Both the position numbers and the translations under genes were made by a program. From JBFLYN01 sp040756655 (lineage in GTDB: Bacteria; Bacillota; Sulfobacillia; UBA8153), in the NCBI GenBank assembly GCA_040756655.1, contig JBFLYN010000002.1:62001-126000 (forward strand): 64,000 nt of DNA, read 5' to 3'. Each line of letters begins with the position of its first letter. The first letter of the stretch is position 1. Of this stretch, positions 51,180 to 59,920 are shown piece after piece. The notes under the pieces are model-generated. The model was given only the letters and a program-made list of their open reading frames with translations. It did no database searches and had not been told where the DNA came from.

Positions 51180-52385
51180 TCTCAAGAGCGTCCACGTTTC
51201 CACTCTAGACGGCATCTCCCCCCCAGCAGCAGGCAGTGATAGACCAAGTCTATGCCCGCCTAGAGGAATCCTCGCCGTCCCGGGGCGAGTTCTACTTTCT
51301 GGCCAGCGAGATCTTGGCGCTGATGGGAGACGCGCACATCCACATCCGTATGGACCAGCACGACCGGGTCTTAGACCTCCCGGTGGTGTGGCTAGCGGGC
51401 GGACTGTTTGTCTGTGCACCACGACCCGAGTTAAAGCCGGGCGACTGTGTCATCACCATCGGAGACATGGATGTAGCACAGCTACTGGCGCAGCTTGCCC
51501 GGTGCGTGCCGGCGAAAAACCACTACTGGGTGAGAGTTCAGGGGGAAAACCTCCTCATCCGCCAGGCCTTCTTGGAACACCTGGGGGTGCTGGAGAGGGA
51601 CGGGTGCGTCCAGGTGGTAGTAGAGAGAGACGGCAAAAGGCTCACCCTCTACCGCCCGTTCCTGGAGGCCATGCCCTGGATCCCCCGGGAGTGGCAACGT
51701 CACCACTGGGTTGGGTGGCGCATTGATGAAGAACATTCCCTCGGCATCTTCCACCTGGACCGGTGCGAACCCAAGCCGAGTACGAACAGGCTTTGCGGCG
51801 GTTTTTCCAGGAAGTGGCCCGCGCGGGCATCAAGAACGTCGTGGTGGATCTACGGTACAACACGGGTGGTAACTCCCGGGTGGCCGACCTGTTCATGCAA
51901 TACCTGCCCGTTGACTCGTACCTCAGTTTTGGCAGCACCATCCGGTACAGCCCGGAAGCGCGTACTCAGCGCAAGTACCTGCAGGCCAGAGGTCATGTCA
52001 CCCACCCGCCGGGGCGCAGGTCCAACCAGGTGCTCAAGGACCTGGTCTTTGCGGGTAACCTCTATGTGCTCACATCACCGCAGACCTTCAGCAGCGGCAA
52101 GTGGTTTGCCGTGCTCCTAAAGGACAACGGCCTGGCTACCCTGGTCGGGGAGCCCACAGGCAACGCCCCATCGGCTTCTGGGGACATCCTGAGCTTTAAC
52201 CTTCCCCACAGCGGCTGCGCCTTCATAGTCTCTCACAAGCAGTTTGTGCGCCCTTCAGGTGACACCACGGAAAGATGTGTCTCCCCGATGTAGAGGTAGT
52301 CACTACCATCGAAGACATCCTCAACGGTCGCGACCCCCAACTGGACAAAGTGAAGGAGATCATCAGAAGCAACAGAGGACTCTGA
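51180..52385 (+). pseudogene. S41-family (tail-specific-protease-like) peptidase, frameshifted
   Basis: Two long frames and a tail together make one S41 protein. The first (to about 51765) has a helical start and a GDAHIHIRM segment. The second has IKNVVVDLRYNTGGNSRVAD and TSPQTFSSGKWFAVLLKDNG (nucleophile Ser, general-base Lys) and LVGEPTGNAPSASGD. The third, after about 52290, holds VEVVTTIEDILNGRDPQLDK and the stop. Two frameshifts are needed to join them. Catalytic residues survive, so the decay may be recent. Confidence 0.82.
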
Positions 52386-52444
52386 CCCGCCGGAGCAACG
52401 GAGGAGGCTCCGGGGCATCAGGGCCGGTGTGGAGCACAAGCCGT

Positions 52445-52474
52445 GCGGCAGCCGGCCAGTAAGCCGGCTGCCGC
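52445..52474 (-). terminator. Hairpin after the anti-sigma gene
   Basis: GCGGCAGCCGGC / GCCGGCTGCCGC arms around 6 bases; 12-bp stem without a clear T tract. Lies between the convergent S41 remnant and the anti-sigma gene. Confidence 0.6.
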
Positions 52475-52486
52475 GTAACCTGAGGT

Positions 52487-53992
52487 CTAGCGCAAGGGGA
52501 TCTCCCAGTTACCATACACCAGGAGCTGGAGCCCGGTAGCGCGTAGCGCTGTGATGGTCATCCCCGGGGGGAGCTCGAATCGCTCGCCTGCTGTAACCCG
52601 GCCATCATGATGGGACCCGGTAGTGTGGTGTGAACTGGCGGGCAAAAGGCCGCCGCGGGCATCCACCAGCTGCCAGTCCAAAAGACCCCATCCCGGCGAG
52701 CCCTCGGACCAGCTATAGCTCAGGTGCAGGTAACCATCGCGGCACACAACTTCCTCGACGAGGAACTCTACCCCCTCCACGCTGCTGGTGAACGGTCCAT
52801 TCCCCACTGCCAGTTCCAACTCTACCGGTACGTTAAGGGCCAGCACCGGCATGACCAGGGTAACCTGGCCGTCGGGTGGGCGAGGGAAGGCCAGCACCAT
52901 ATCCCAGCTGCCGTCCTGCCTCCCCCGACCCCGGGCGTGCTGGGGATTCAGCCGGCTCCCATCCGGGAGGAGCAGGTAGGGAACGTGGTGTTCGAGCTTG
53001 ATGCCGCTGGGCGACAAGCCGCCGCTGATCATGTAGTTGACCATCAACTGGGCCGGGGTATCGGTGACCAGCACCTCATGGACCAGAACGCCCTCCATCT
53101 CGTGGCGGTATTCGATGCCATACTGCCGGCTCATGGCACTGAGCTCAGCCCTCGAAAGTTCCAGCTTCACTTCCAACGTGGCGGCGGGACCGCGCAGCTC
53201 GCGGGTGACTTCGGCCTCTGCACTGGGAAGGGCTTCGGCGTGGACCATGCCTACCAGGCCCAACGGGGTGACCAGTGGCTGCCCCTTCCAGAATGGTACG
53301 CGTTCACCGTTCACACCGGTGATGACCAAAGGCGGGATCCAGCCTGCGAAGCCCTCCGCCGGCACCACTCCCGAGACAGCCCAGGGGTCGGGTGGGAGCC
53401 CGTCGATGAGGTACAGGATGGTGGTCTGCAGTGGGTCGGCCACTGCGCCCAGGATCTTGAGGCGCACCTTGCCGGCGCGCACGTCCGCCATGGGTTTTTG
53501 GATATACCCGTGTTCGTAAGCCCAGCTCAAACCAGCGTCGGTAAACACCAGTCGCTGCACGAACTCGCCCACCAGCGGCAACTCCGCCGAGGCCTTGACC
53601 AGGGCTGACCAGTTGGCCATGGCCACCACCATGAGCACCAGCCCGGCGGCTAGTGCCCGCATCCCGGGGAAGCGGCGGCGCGCCCGGGAGAGGGGGAGCC
53701 TGCACGGCTCACCGAACAGGTCCGCCACCCAAAGGCGTTCACGTTCGGCCTGCTCCGGGGTTAACCGGTGCCGGTGCTCGGCCAGCCAGCTGGCCACATC
53801 ATGCTGGCGGCCCGTATGCGGCGCGTGGAGCAGTCCTTCCCGCAGGCGCTTCTCCAGGACCTCCAGCTCAACCCGGGCCCGGGCGCAACCAGCGCAAACC
53901 TGGAGATGCTCCTCCATGGTCCGGGTCGTTGGGCCATCGAGCTCTCTTCCCAGCAGGGCGGGGAGTTCGGACCTGACTACTTCGCATAGCAC
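52487..53992 (-). CDS. Membrane anti-sigma factor with zinc-finger and DUF4179-like exterior domain
   Basis: A 501-residue protein. Residues about 25-40 carry HLQVCAGCARARVE, the HxxxCxxC anti-sigma zinc motif. A single transmembrane helix follows near residue 110-130 (GMRALAAGLVLMVVAMANW). The large outer part contains FVQRLVFTDAGLSWAYEHGYIQ, DUF4179-like, then beta-rich sequence. GTG at 53992 has GGAGG about 10 bases upstream and overlaps the sigma gene stop. It probably holds its sigma factor inactive at the membrane until an envelope signal arrives. Confidence 0.85.
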   Translation of the reverse strand: MLCEVVRSELPALLGRELDGPTTRTMEEHLQVCAGCARARVELEVLEKRLREGLLHAPHTGRQHDVASWLAEHRHRLTPEQAERERLWVADLFGEPCRLPLSRARRRFPGMRALAAGLVLMVVAMANWSALVKASAELPLVGEFVQRLVFTDAGLSWAYEHGYIQKPMADVRAGKVRLKILGAVADPLQTTILYLIDGLPPDPWAVSGVVPAEGFAGWIPPLVITGVNGERVPFWKGQPLVTPLGLVGMVHAEALPSAEAEVTRELRGPAATLEVKLELSRAELSAMSRQYGIEYRHEMEGVLVHEVLVTDTPAQLMVNYMISGGLSPSGIKLEHHVPYLLLPDGSRLNPQHARGRGRQDGSWDMVLAFPRPPDGQVTLVMPVLALNVPVELELAVGNGPFTSSVEGVEFLVEEVVCRDGYLHLSYSWSEGSPGWGLLDWQLVDARGGLLPASSHHTTGSHHDGRVTAGERFELPPGMTITALRATGLQLLVYGNWEIPLR

Positions 53993-54462
53993 TTTGCAGG
54001 CACCTCCTCGAGCATGGTTCGCAACTGTTTCAGCGCCCGGTTCAGCCGGGATTTGACTGTGCCCACGGGTATGCCCAGCACGTAGGCGATGTCCCGTTGT
54101 GGCAGGTCTGCCAGGTACGGGAGCACAACCACCTGTGCGACCTCAGGACTGAGCTGGTCCACCAGCATCCAGATGAGACCGCTCTCAGCCGTGGCTTCCT
54201 GCTTTCTCTGGCAGGCGGCGTCCAGGGGGATCACCTGGCGGCGCCGCCGCAACGTCTCACCGCACTTGTGGATCAGGATCGTCCTAAACCATGGCGCGAA
54301 CCTCTCCGGTGAACGCAGCTGGCCGCGGGCCACGTAGGCAGCCAAAGCCGCTTCTTGCAGGGCATCCTGCCCATCTGCATCGTTGCCCGTGATGGCCCGG
54401 GCCAGCGCGGTCATGGTCCTCTGCACCCTGGCCAGATGAGCAATGAATTCCTGATCGGTCAT
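53977..54462 (-). CDS. ECF-type RNA polymerase sigma factor
   Basis: A 161-residue sigma-70 family regulator. Region 2: QDALQEAALAAYVARGQL and APWFRTILIHKCGETLRRRR. Region 4: LPYLADLPQRDIAYVLGIPVGTVKSRLNRALKQLR, a clear helix-turn-helix. ATG at 54462 with TTGGAGG 5 bases upstream. Paired with the anti-sigma gene by overlap. Confidence 0.92.
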   Translation of the reverse strand: MTDQEFIAHLARVQRTMTALARAITGNDADGQDALQEAALAAYVARGQLRSPERFAPWFRTILIHKCGETLRRRRQVIPLDAACQRKQEATAESGLIWMLVDQLSPEVAQVVVLPYLADLPQRDIAYVLGIPVGTVKSRLNRALKQLRTMLEEVPAKCYAK

Positions 54463-54761
54463 GGTTCCTCCAATCGCTCTGTTCACCATACAAGAGGGCC
54501 CGGGAGGGACATTTCGTTCGCCAGGGCGCAAACTTCCTCTTTGCCGGGGCTTGGGCCAGTGGCCGACCAGTGCACCTGTCGCGGCCGGGCACGGGCCCAG
54601 CTACGACTCCCATGGGAATACGAGGACATACATGAACTACCGCGGCTGGCGGGATCCCGGCAGTTCGGGTCAAAGGAGAATGGCGCCGTGCCGGCCAATT
54701 GATATGCGGAGAGGACCGTGCCGACCCGCGGGATCATCAGCACCATAGGAGGCGGGCTCTT
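54463..54761. promoter_or_regulatory. Divergent control region between the sigma gene and the ABC exporter
   Basis: About 300 bases between divergent starts. No sigma-A consensus was recognised; it is the natural place for an ECF-type autoregulated promoter, which I cannot specify. Confidence 0.35.
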
Positions 54762-55484
54762 CTGGACATAGTAGTTACTGTAGAAGGTCTGGGCAAGTCC
54801 TTTGGGAAGGTCCGGGTGCTCAGCGAGCTGTCGCTGCAGATATCCCGCTCCGAGTTGTTTGGCCTGGTGGGTCCTTCGGGAGCAGGCAAGACCACCCTGG
54901 CAAGGATCATGGCCGGGATGACCGGGGCTACCACTGGGAGAGTGCTCGTGCTGGGGCAGGAAATGCCCTCGTTAGAGGCGATCAACCGCATAGGCTTCAT
55001 GTCTCAGGCCGACGCCCTCTACGGAGACTTGACAGCATGGGATAACCTCCAGTTCTTTGCGTCCCTGTACGGGCTTTCAGGCCGGGCCAAGACCCAGAGG
55101 ATCACGGAGCTGCTGGACCTGGTTACCCTCTCTTCCGATGCGAAAAAGCGAGTAGCCGCCTTTTCCGGGGGGATGAAGAGGCGACTGTCACTGGCCGTTG
55201 CGTTGCTTCACCGGCCTGAAGTCCTGATCCTTGACGAACCCACCATCGGGCTAGATCCACTCTTGCGAAAGTCAGTGTGGGATGAGCTAAGGTCACTTCA
55301 AGGAACAGGCACGACCGTGGTTCTAACCACCCATTCCATGGACGAGGCAGATAAGTGCCAGCGCCTAGGCATGATCCGCCATGGTCGCCTGCTGGCGGTT
55401 GGTTCGCCTGCAGAACTCAAGGCCCAAGCCGGCACTGCCACTCTGGAGGAAGCCTTTGTGGTGCTGGGAGGTAAATCCTCATGA
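54762..55484 (+). CDS. ABC exporter ATPase, possible CTG start
   Basis: A 240-residue ATPase. Walker A LVGPSGAGKTTLARIM, Q-loop FMSQADALYGDL, signature FSGGMKRRLSLAVAL, Walker B LILDEPTIGLDP and H-loop THSMDEAD are complete. The conserved first strand (DIVVTVEGLGKSFG) begins right after a CTG at 54762, with AGGAGG 9 bases upstream. The only other start is a TTG at 54699 lacking a ribosome site. Works with the next gene, to which it is coupled by overlap. Confidence 0.9.
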   Translation: MDIVVTVEGLGKSFGKVRVLSELSLQISRSELFGLVGPSGAGKTTLARIMAGMTGATTGRVLVLGQEMPSLEAINRIGFMSQADALYGDLTAWDNLQFFASLYGLSGRAKTQRITELLDLVTLSSDAKKRVAAFSGGMKRRLSLAVALLHRPEVLILDEPTIGLDPLLRKSVWDELRSLQGTGTTVVLTTHSMDEADKCQRLGMIRHGRLLAVGSPAELKAQAGTATLEEAFVVLGGKSS

Positions 55485-56503
55485 GAATCTGGGCCGTGGC
55501 CACCCGCATCATCAAGCAGTTTTGGTATGATAAGCGAACCTTGGGGCTCATAATACTGGCGCCCATGCTGGTGCTGCTCCTTTGTAGCCGCATCCTCCTG
55601 GAGGAACCCTACTCTCCCAGGATCGCCATTGTTGCTTTGCCGCCCCAGGTCAGTGAGCTCCTGGCCGGGCGCGGAGTCATACTGGAAGTCTATGTACACA
55701 AAGATGCAGCCATCCAGGCCGTCCACCGCGAGCAGGTCGATGCTTTTTTGGAGATTGACGGGACCCAACCCGTCCTGGTGCTGGAGGGAAGCAACCCAAC
55801 TGCCAGCCGGGCCGTTCTCCAGCACATCCACACGGCCTTCCGGGCGGGAACCGATACCCCGGTCAGCGCCCAGGTCAGCTATTTGTACGGCGGGGAGAAC
55901 ATGGTGCTGTTCGACCAGGTAGGGCCGGTTCTCATTGGTTTTTTGGTGTTCTTTTTCGTGTTTATCACCTCGGGCGTTTCCTTTCTCCGGGAACGTACCA
56001 ACGGTACCCTTGAGCGCTTGCTGGCAACGCCCATCAAGCGCTGGGAGCTGGTGTTAGGCTATGGATTGGGTTTTGGAGTATTCACTTCACTGCAGGCCGT
56101 TACCATCTCCTGGTTTGCCGTCAAGGTCCTCAACATCCTGTTTGTGGGGCGGATGACCAGTTTGATTCTTGTAACAATGCTGTTGGCCATATCCGCCCTC
56201 ACCTTGGGTATTCTCCTGTCGGCTTTTGCACAGAACGAATTCCAAATTGTCCAGTTCATCCCCGTGGTGATCATCCCCCAATTCCTATTCTCTGGGCTGT
56301 TCAGGCTCGAGGACCTGCCGGGTGGGCTACGCCTTTTGGGTAGCATCATGCCCATCAAGTACGGCGCCAACGCCCTGAGGCAGATCATGCTGCGGGGTAA
56401 ATCCTGGCCGGAGATCGCCTACGATGCATCAGCCCTTATAGCCTTCTCTCTCCTATTCGGCATACTGAACGTGCTGGCTTTGAAAAAGCATCGCCCGGTT
56501 TGA
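55481..56503 (+). CDS. ABC-2-type exporter permease
   Basis: A 340-residue membrane protein. An N-terminal helix (TLGLIILAPMLVLLLCS) is followed by an outer domain (about residues 50-145). Five helices follow, with the ABC-2 motif LERLLATPIKRWELVLGYGLG and SGLFRLEDLPGGLRLLGSIMPIKYGANALR. Family includes drug and Na+ exporters (YhgE/NatB-like). ATG overlaps the ATPase stop. Substrate unknown; being divergent from an envelope-stress sigma pair suggests a cell-surface protection role. Confidence 0.9.
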   Translation: MRIWAVATRIIKQFWYDKRTLGLIILAPMLVLLLCSRILLEEPYSPRIAIVALPPQVSELLAGRGVILEVYVHKDAAIQAVHREQVDAFLEIDGTQPVLVLEGSNPTASRAVLQHIHTAFRAGTDTPVSAQVSYLYGGENMVLFDQVGPVLIGFLVFFFVFITSGVSFLRERTNGTLERLLATPIKRWELVLGYGLGFGVFTSLQAVTISWFAVKVLNILFVGRMTSLILVTMLLAISALTLGILLSAFAQNEFQIVQFIPVVIIPQFLFSGLFRLEDLPGGLRLLGSIMPIKYGANALRQIMLRGKSWPEIAYDASALIAFSLLFGILNVLALKKHRPV

Positions 56504-56569
56504 TATTCGACCGCCCACCTGCAGGCCACGCTGCCGTGAGAGAGTCCTCGCCACGTGCGATCTTGGCCG

Positions 56570-57358
56570 CTAGGCGAGATGGTCGTGTGCAGAAAGCGGG
56601 ACCACGTGGGGACACGGGTATAAGGGGTGAGGCTGCACCAGGACCTGGATGCCGTAGACTTCCTGCAGAAGGCCGGGGCCCAGCACTTCGGCGGGAGTGC
56701 CACTGGCCCGCACCCGCCCGTCTTTGAGCATGACCAGGTGGTGACAGAAGCGGGCCGCCAGGTTTAGGTCGTGCATAACCATGACCACGGTGAGGCCGGT
56801 GCTCGCGTTGAGACGAGCGATGAGGTCCATGATTTCCACTTGGTAGCCAATGTCCAGGTAGGCTGTGGGTTCATCGAGCATGAGCAGCCTCGGTTCCTGG
56901 GCCAGGGCCCGGGCCAGTTGCACCCGCTGCCGTTCTCCCCCGCTCAAGGTGGTCACCAGGCGCCCGGCCAGCCGGTCCGTGCTGGTGACCTCCATGGCAC
57001 GCCGGGCAGCCTCGAAGTCTGTTGCCTGCTCGCCCCGCATACCCTCTAGATGCGGGTACCTGCCCATCAGTACCAGTTCCTCAACGGTGAGTTCCACGTC
57101 CACCTGCCCGTTTTGGGATACTACGGCCATGGTACGGGCCACCTCCCGGTGGGAGAGGGAATAGATGTCACGGCCGTCCACCAGTACCCGGCCGACCCGG
57201 GGACGGAGGACCCGGCTGGCGGCTCGCAGCACCGTGGTCTTGCCCGAGCCGTTGGGACCCGCGATACCCAGGATCGCCCCGGCAGGCACGTGGAACGAGA
57301 CTTCGCGCACGGCCACGAAGTTACGGTAAGAGCAGGTGATCCTATCGACCGTTAGCAT
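56570..57358 (-). CDS. btuD: ABC importer ATPase, BtuD/FecE type
   Basis: A 262-residue ATPase: Walker A IAGPNGSGKTTVLRAASRVL, Q-loop VVSQNGQVDVELTVEELVLMGRYPHL, signature TLSGGERQRVQLARALAQ, Walker B LLMLDEPTAYLDIGYQ, H-loop VMHDLNLAARFC. ATG with GAGGAGGTGAACC upstream. Last gene of the riboswitch-controlled btuF-btuC-btuD unit; the B12 assignment rests on the riboswitch. Confidence 0.92.
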   Translation of the reverse strand: MLTVDRITCSYRNFVAVREVSFHVPAGAILGIAGPNGSGKTTVLRAASRVLRPRVGRVLVDGRDIYSLSHREVARTMAVVSQNGQVDVELTVEELVLMGRYPHLEGMRGEQATDFEAARRAMEVTSTDRLAGRLVTTLSGGERQRVQLARALAQEPRLLMLDEPTAYLDIGYQVEIMDLIARLNASTGLTVVMVMHDLNLAARFCHHLVMLKDGRVRASGTPAEVLGPGLLQEVYGIQVLVQPHPLYPCPHVVPLSAHDHLA

Positions 57359-57361
57359 GGT

Positions 57362-58405
57362 TCACCTCCTCGGCTTCTTTCGCCGCACCAGCAAAAACAG
57401 AAAGAACGGTCCTCCTACCAGCGCGGTCACTACCCCCACCGGCAGTTCGGCCGGGACCATCACCGTGCGCGCGAGCAAGTCAGCCAACACCAATCCGCTG
57501 GCACCCGTCAGGGCCGCCCCGGGCAAGAGCCAGCGCTGGTCGGGGCCGAGTGTCAGCCGGACCATGTGGGGTATGACCAGCCCCACAAAGCCGATAAGCC
57601 CGGCCACGGATACCGCAGTGGCGGTGAGCAGGGCCGCTGCTGCCAGGAGTTCTCTCTTCACCCGCTCTACGTCAAGCCCGAGGTGGGTGGCAGCTTCCTC
57701 CCCGAGCAGCATCACGTTAAGCTCCCGGCTGCGCCTGAGCAGGACCAGGGCGCCCAAGATCATGTACGGCAACGACAAGCCCACACTGGACCAGCGGGCG
57801 GAGGTAAATCCCCCCATCAACCAGAAGATGACCTGTTCCATGCGCTGGCGGGACAGCACGATAAGGAGAGACACCAGGGCGGACAAGATGGTGCTCATGG
57901 CCACGCCGGCCAGGAGCAGGGTAACCACGGGAAGCTTGCCGTCGATGCGGGCTAGGGTGTAGACCAGCGCCAGCGCGACCACGGCCCCGCCGAAGGCGAA
58001 AGCCGGGATGGCATACTGGCCCAGGCCCCGGCCCCACCCCAGCACTATGGCCAGCACTGCGCCTAGCGCACCTCCTGAGGAGACCCCGATGACGAAGGGG
58101 TCGGCCATGGGGTTGCGGAAGACGCCCTGGTAGGTTGCCCCGGCCAGGGCCAGTGCCGCGCCCACCATGCCAGCCAACAACACCCGGGGCAGGCGGATGA
58201 CCCAGACTATGGTCTCATGACTGGCAGTCCACGAGGAGGTGGGAGCGAAGGCAGGTACCAACCTGCCGGTGATGATGCCGATCACGTGGCCAGCAGGCAC
58301 CGGCACCGCACCCATGCCCACGGCCACCACCATCACCAGGACGGTAGCGGCCGCCATGAGCCAGACGGCGTGACGCCGGGCTTCCCACCTTCGCTCCAGG
58401 TCCAT
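57362..58405 (-). CDS. btuC: FecCD-family permease, BtuC type
   Basis: A 347-residue permease with about ten helices. TIVWVIRLPRVLLAGMVGAALALAGATYQGVFRNPMADPFVIG is the family hallmark region, with GLVIPHMVRLTLGPDQRWLLPGAAL near the C-terminus as the ATPase-coupling segment. ATG at 58405 follows AGGAGAGACAGG. Confidence 0.94.
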   Translation of the reverse strand: MDLERRWEARRHAVWLMAAATVLVMVVAVGMGAVPVPAGHVIGIITGRLVPAFAPTSSWTASHETIVWVIRLPRVLLAGMVGAALALAGATYQGVFRNPMADPFVIGVSSGGALGAVLAIVLGWGRGLGQYAIPAFAFGGAVVALALVYTLARIDGKLPVVTLLLAGVAMSTILSALVSLLIVLSRQRMEQVIFWLMGGFTSARWSSVGLSLPYMILGALVLLRRSRELNVMLLGEEAATHLGLDVERVKRELLAAAALLTATAVSVAGLIGFVGLVIPHMVRLTLGPDQRWLLPGAALTGASGLVLADLLARTVMVPAELPVGVVTALVGGPFFLFLLVRRKKPRR

Positions 58406-58415
58406 CCTGTCTCTC

Positions 58416-59351
58416 CTATCTGAACAACTGCGGGTGTAGGCCCCTGGCCACCAGTTCAAGCCCGTCCACGATGCGCGGGCCGGGACGTGAGACCACGTCC
58501 GGGTCAGGGAACAATACCCGCTGGTTCTTCACGGCGGATAGCTGATCCCAGCCGGGTTTGGCCTGCAGCTTGGGGTATTCATCCTTGGGAACGGCGACGA
58601 TGATCACGTCCGGGTCCTTGGCCAGCAGCGCTTCCATGCTGTACTGGAGGTAGGCGAACCCTTCGGAGGCCGCGACGTTCACGCCTCCCGCCACCGTGGT
58701 CAGGTGGTCCATGAAGGTCCCGGGGCCTACCGTCCAGAGATCGATATCGATGACCCAAAAGACCGACGGTCTGTCCTTTGCGTCCCGGGTCTTCTCCTTG
58801 ATCGCATGGTACCTTCCCCTCAGGGTGTCCACCAGTTGCTCTGCAGCTTGGGTCGCGCCGGCAACCTTGCCCACCAGTACTATATCCTCGAAGACTTCCT
58901 CGATGGTAGCACTCTGGGTTACCACGGTGGTCAGGCCGAGTCTCCGGGACTCTACTACGATCTTGCTTTCTGCCGTCCCAACCGCCAGCACCAAGTCGGG
59001 TTTGAGCCCGGCGATGAGCTCGTAGTTTGGGCTCCACTCGTCTCCTACACTGGGGATGGCTGCTGCCTCAGGGGGGTGGTTACAAAAGCTCGTCCTCCCC
59101 ACCACCTTGCTCCCCAGGTTGAGAGCAAACAGGATCTCGGTCAGGTTGGGGGCCATGGAGATGATGCGCCCCGGCTGCGCCGCGATGGTCACCTGTTGCC
59201 CGCTCCGGTCGGTCACCGCAAGCGGCCACGGGCTGGGCGGGGGTGCCGGGGCGGGGGTGGGAGTGGCACTGGTCTGGGAGAACCAGTTACACCCCGAAAG
59301 CGACGCCACCAACATTACCACAAGGACAAGGCCGACAAACGTTTTGCGCAT
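58416..59351 (-). CDS. btuF: B12/iron-siderophore-type substrate-binding lipoprotein, BtuF type
   Basis: A 311-residue lipoprotein. Signal sequence and lipobox VMLVASLSGC, a proline-rich linker, then the two-lobe binding domain: PGRIISMAPNLTEILFALNLG, VGRTSFCNHPPEAAAIPSVGD, and the long connecting helix around VVVTQSATIEEVFEDIVLVG. ATG at 59351 is preceded by AGGAAGG. First gene behind the cobalamin riboswitch. Confidence 0.93.
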   Translation of the reverse strand: MRKTFVGLVLVVMLVASLSGCNWFSQTSATPTPAPAPPPSPWPLAVTDRSGQQVTIAAQPGRIISMAPNLTEILFALNLGSKVVGRTSFCNHPPEAAAIPSVGDEWSPNYELIAGLKPDLVLAVGTAESKIVVESRRLGLTTVVTQSATIEEVFEDIVLVGKVAGATQAAEQLVDTLRGRYHAIKEKTRDAKDRPSVFWVIDIDLWTVGPGTFMDHLTTVAGGVNVAASEGFAYLQYSMEALLAKDPDVIIVAVPKDEYPKLQAKPGWDQLSAVKNQRVLFPDPDVVSRPGPRIVDGLELVARGLHPQLFR

Positions 59352-59370
59352 ACGTACATCCTTCCTCACG

Positions 59371-59403
59371 AAAAGAGTGACCCCGGCCCTTGGGGTCCGG
59401 GGT
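59371..59403 (-). terminator. Terminator of the cobalamin riboswitch
   Basis: ACCCCGG / CCGGGGT arms followed by CACTCTTTTC on the minus strand, directly ahead of btuF. Confidence 0.75.
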
Positions 59404-59502
59404 TTGTGTTCGGTTGTGCCGGGTGCCTCGCCCGGTCAGTCCATGCACCCCCCTTTCCTTCGAAGGCAAATGTGCACCGGCGCGGCCAACGCCGCGCGTT
59501 CT

Positions 59503-59652
59503 TTCAGGCAGGTCTCCTGGCTTCGGATCATGGCCTGCGGGGGCCTTCCCGTCAGCTGACAGTGGCTCTGTCCCCTGGGCTTCCCGTTCACAGTGGCGGG
59601 ACCGCGCCGGAATTCCACCGGACTTCCCTATTCTCCCTTGAGGGCACCTGAA
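59503..59652 (-). ncRNA. Cobalamin riboswitch
   Basis: Reading on the minus strand: GGTGCC near the 5' end, AGGGAAGTCCGGTG, a central ATTCCGGCGCGGTCCCGCCACTGT core, CGGGAAG, AGCCACTG, GGAAGGCC and finally the B12 box AGCCAGGAGACCTGCC (59507-59522). All are conserved cobalamin aptamer blocks in the right order. It controls btuF-btuC-btuD. Confidence 0.96.
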
Positions 59653-59674
59653 AGACTATGGAGTTATCATGTCC

Positions 59675-59703
59675 ATTTTACTCCACCCGGGCGGTGGTGG
59701 CAA
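59675..59703 (-). promoter_or_regulatory. Sigma-A promoter of the cobalamin-riboswitch operon
   Basis: TTGCCA (59698-59703), 17-base spacer, TAAAAT (59675-59680) on the minus strand, about 20 bases upstream of the aptamer. Confidence 0.75.
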
Positions 59704-59920
59704 GACCAACCCGGGCGGCAGCAAGACCATTGGGTCAGAAAAACCCGGGCGTACCCGGCCTTGGGGTGTTGGGCTCGCTGTTGCACCCGCTCACGTTCAG
59801 GCCATCGGGCTCTCCTTACCTCCTCTTAACCCCAAGGGTAGGTGGAAACGCCGGGGAAAACACCACTCTATGATGGCTGACACCGACGTCTTCTGCCCCC
59901 ATACTGGTACAGGCGTTTGG
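59704..59920. other. Gap between the riboswitch promoter and the KOW-like gene
   Basis: GC-rich, with several CCCGGG-containing short inverted repeats; no gene or clear terminator was recognised. Confidence 0.35.
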
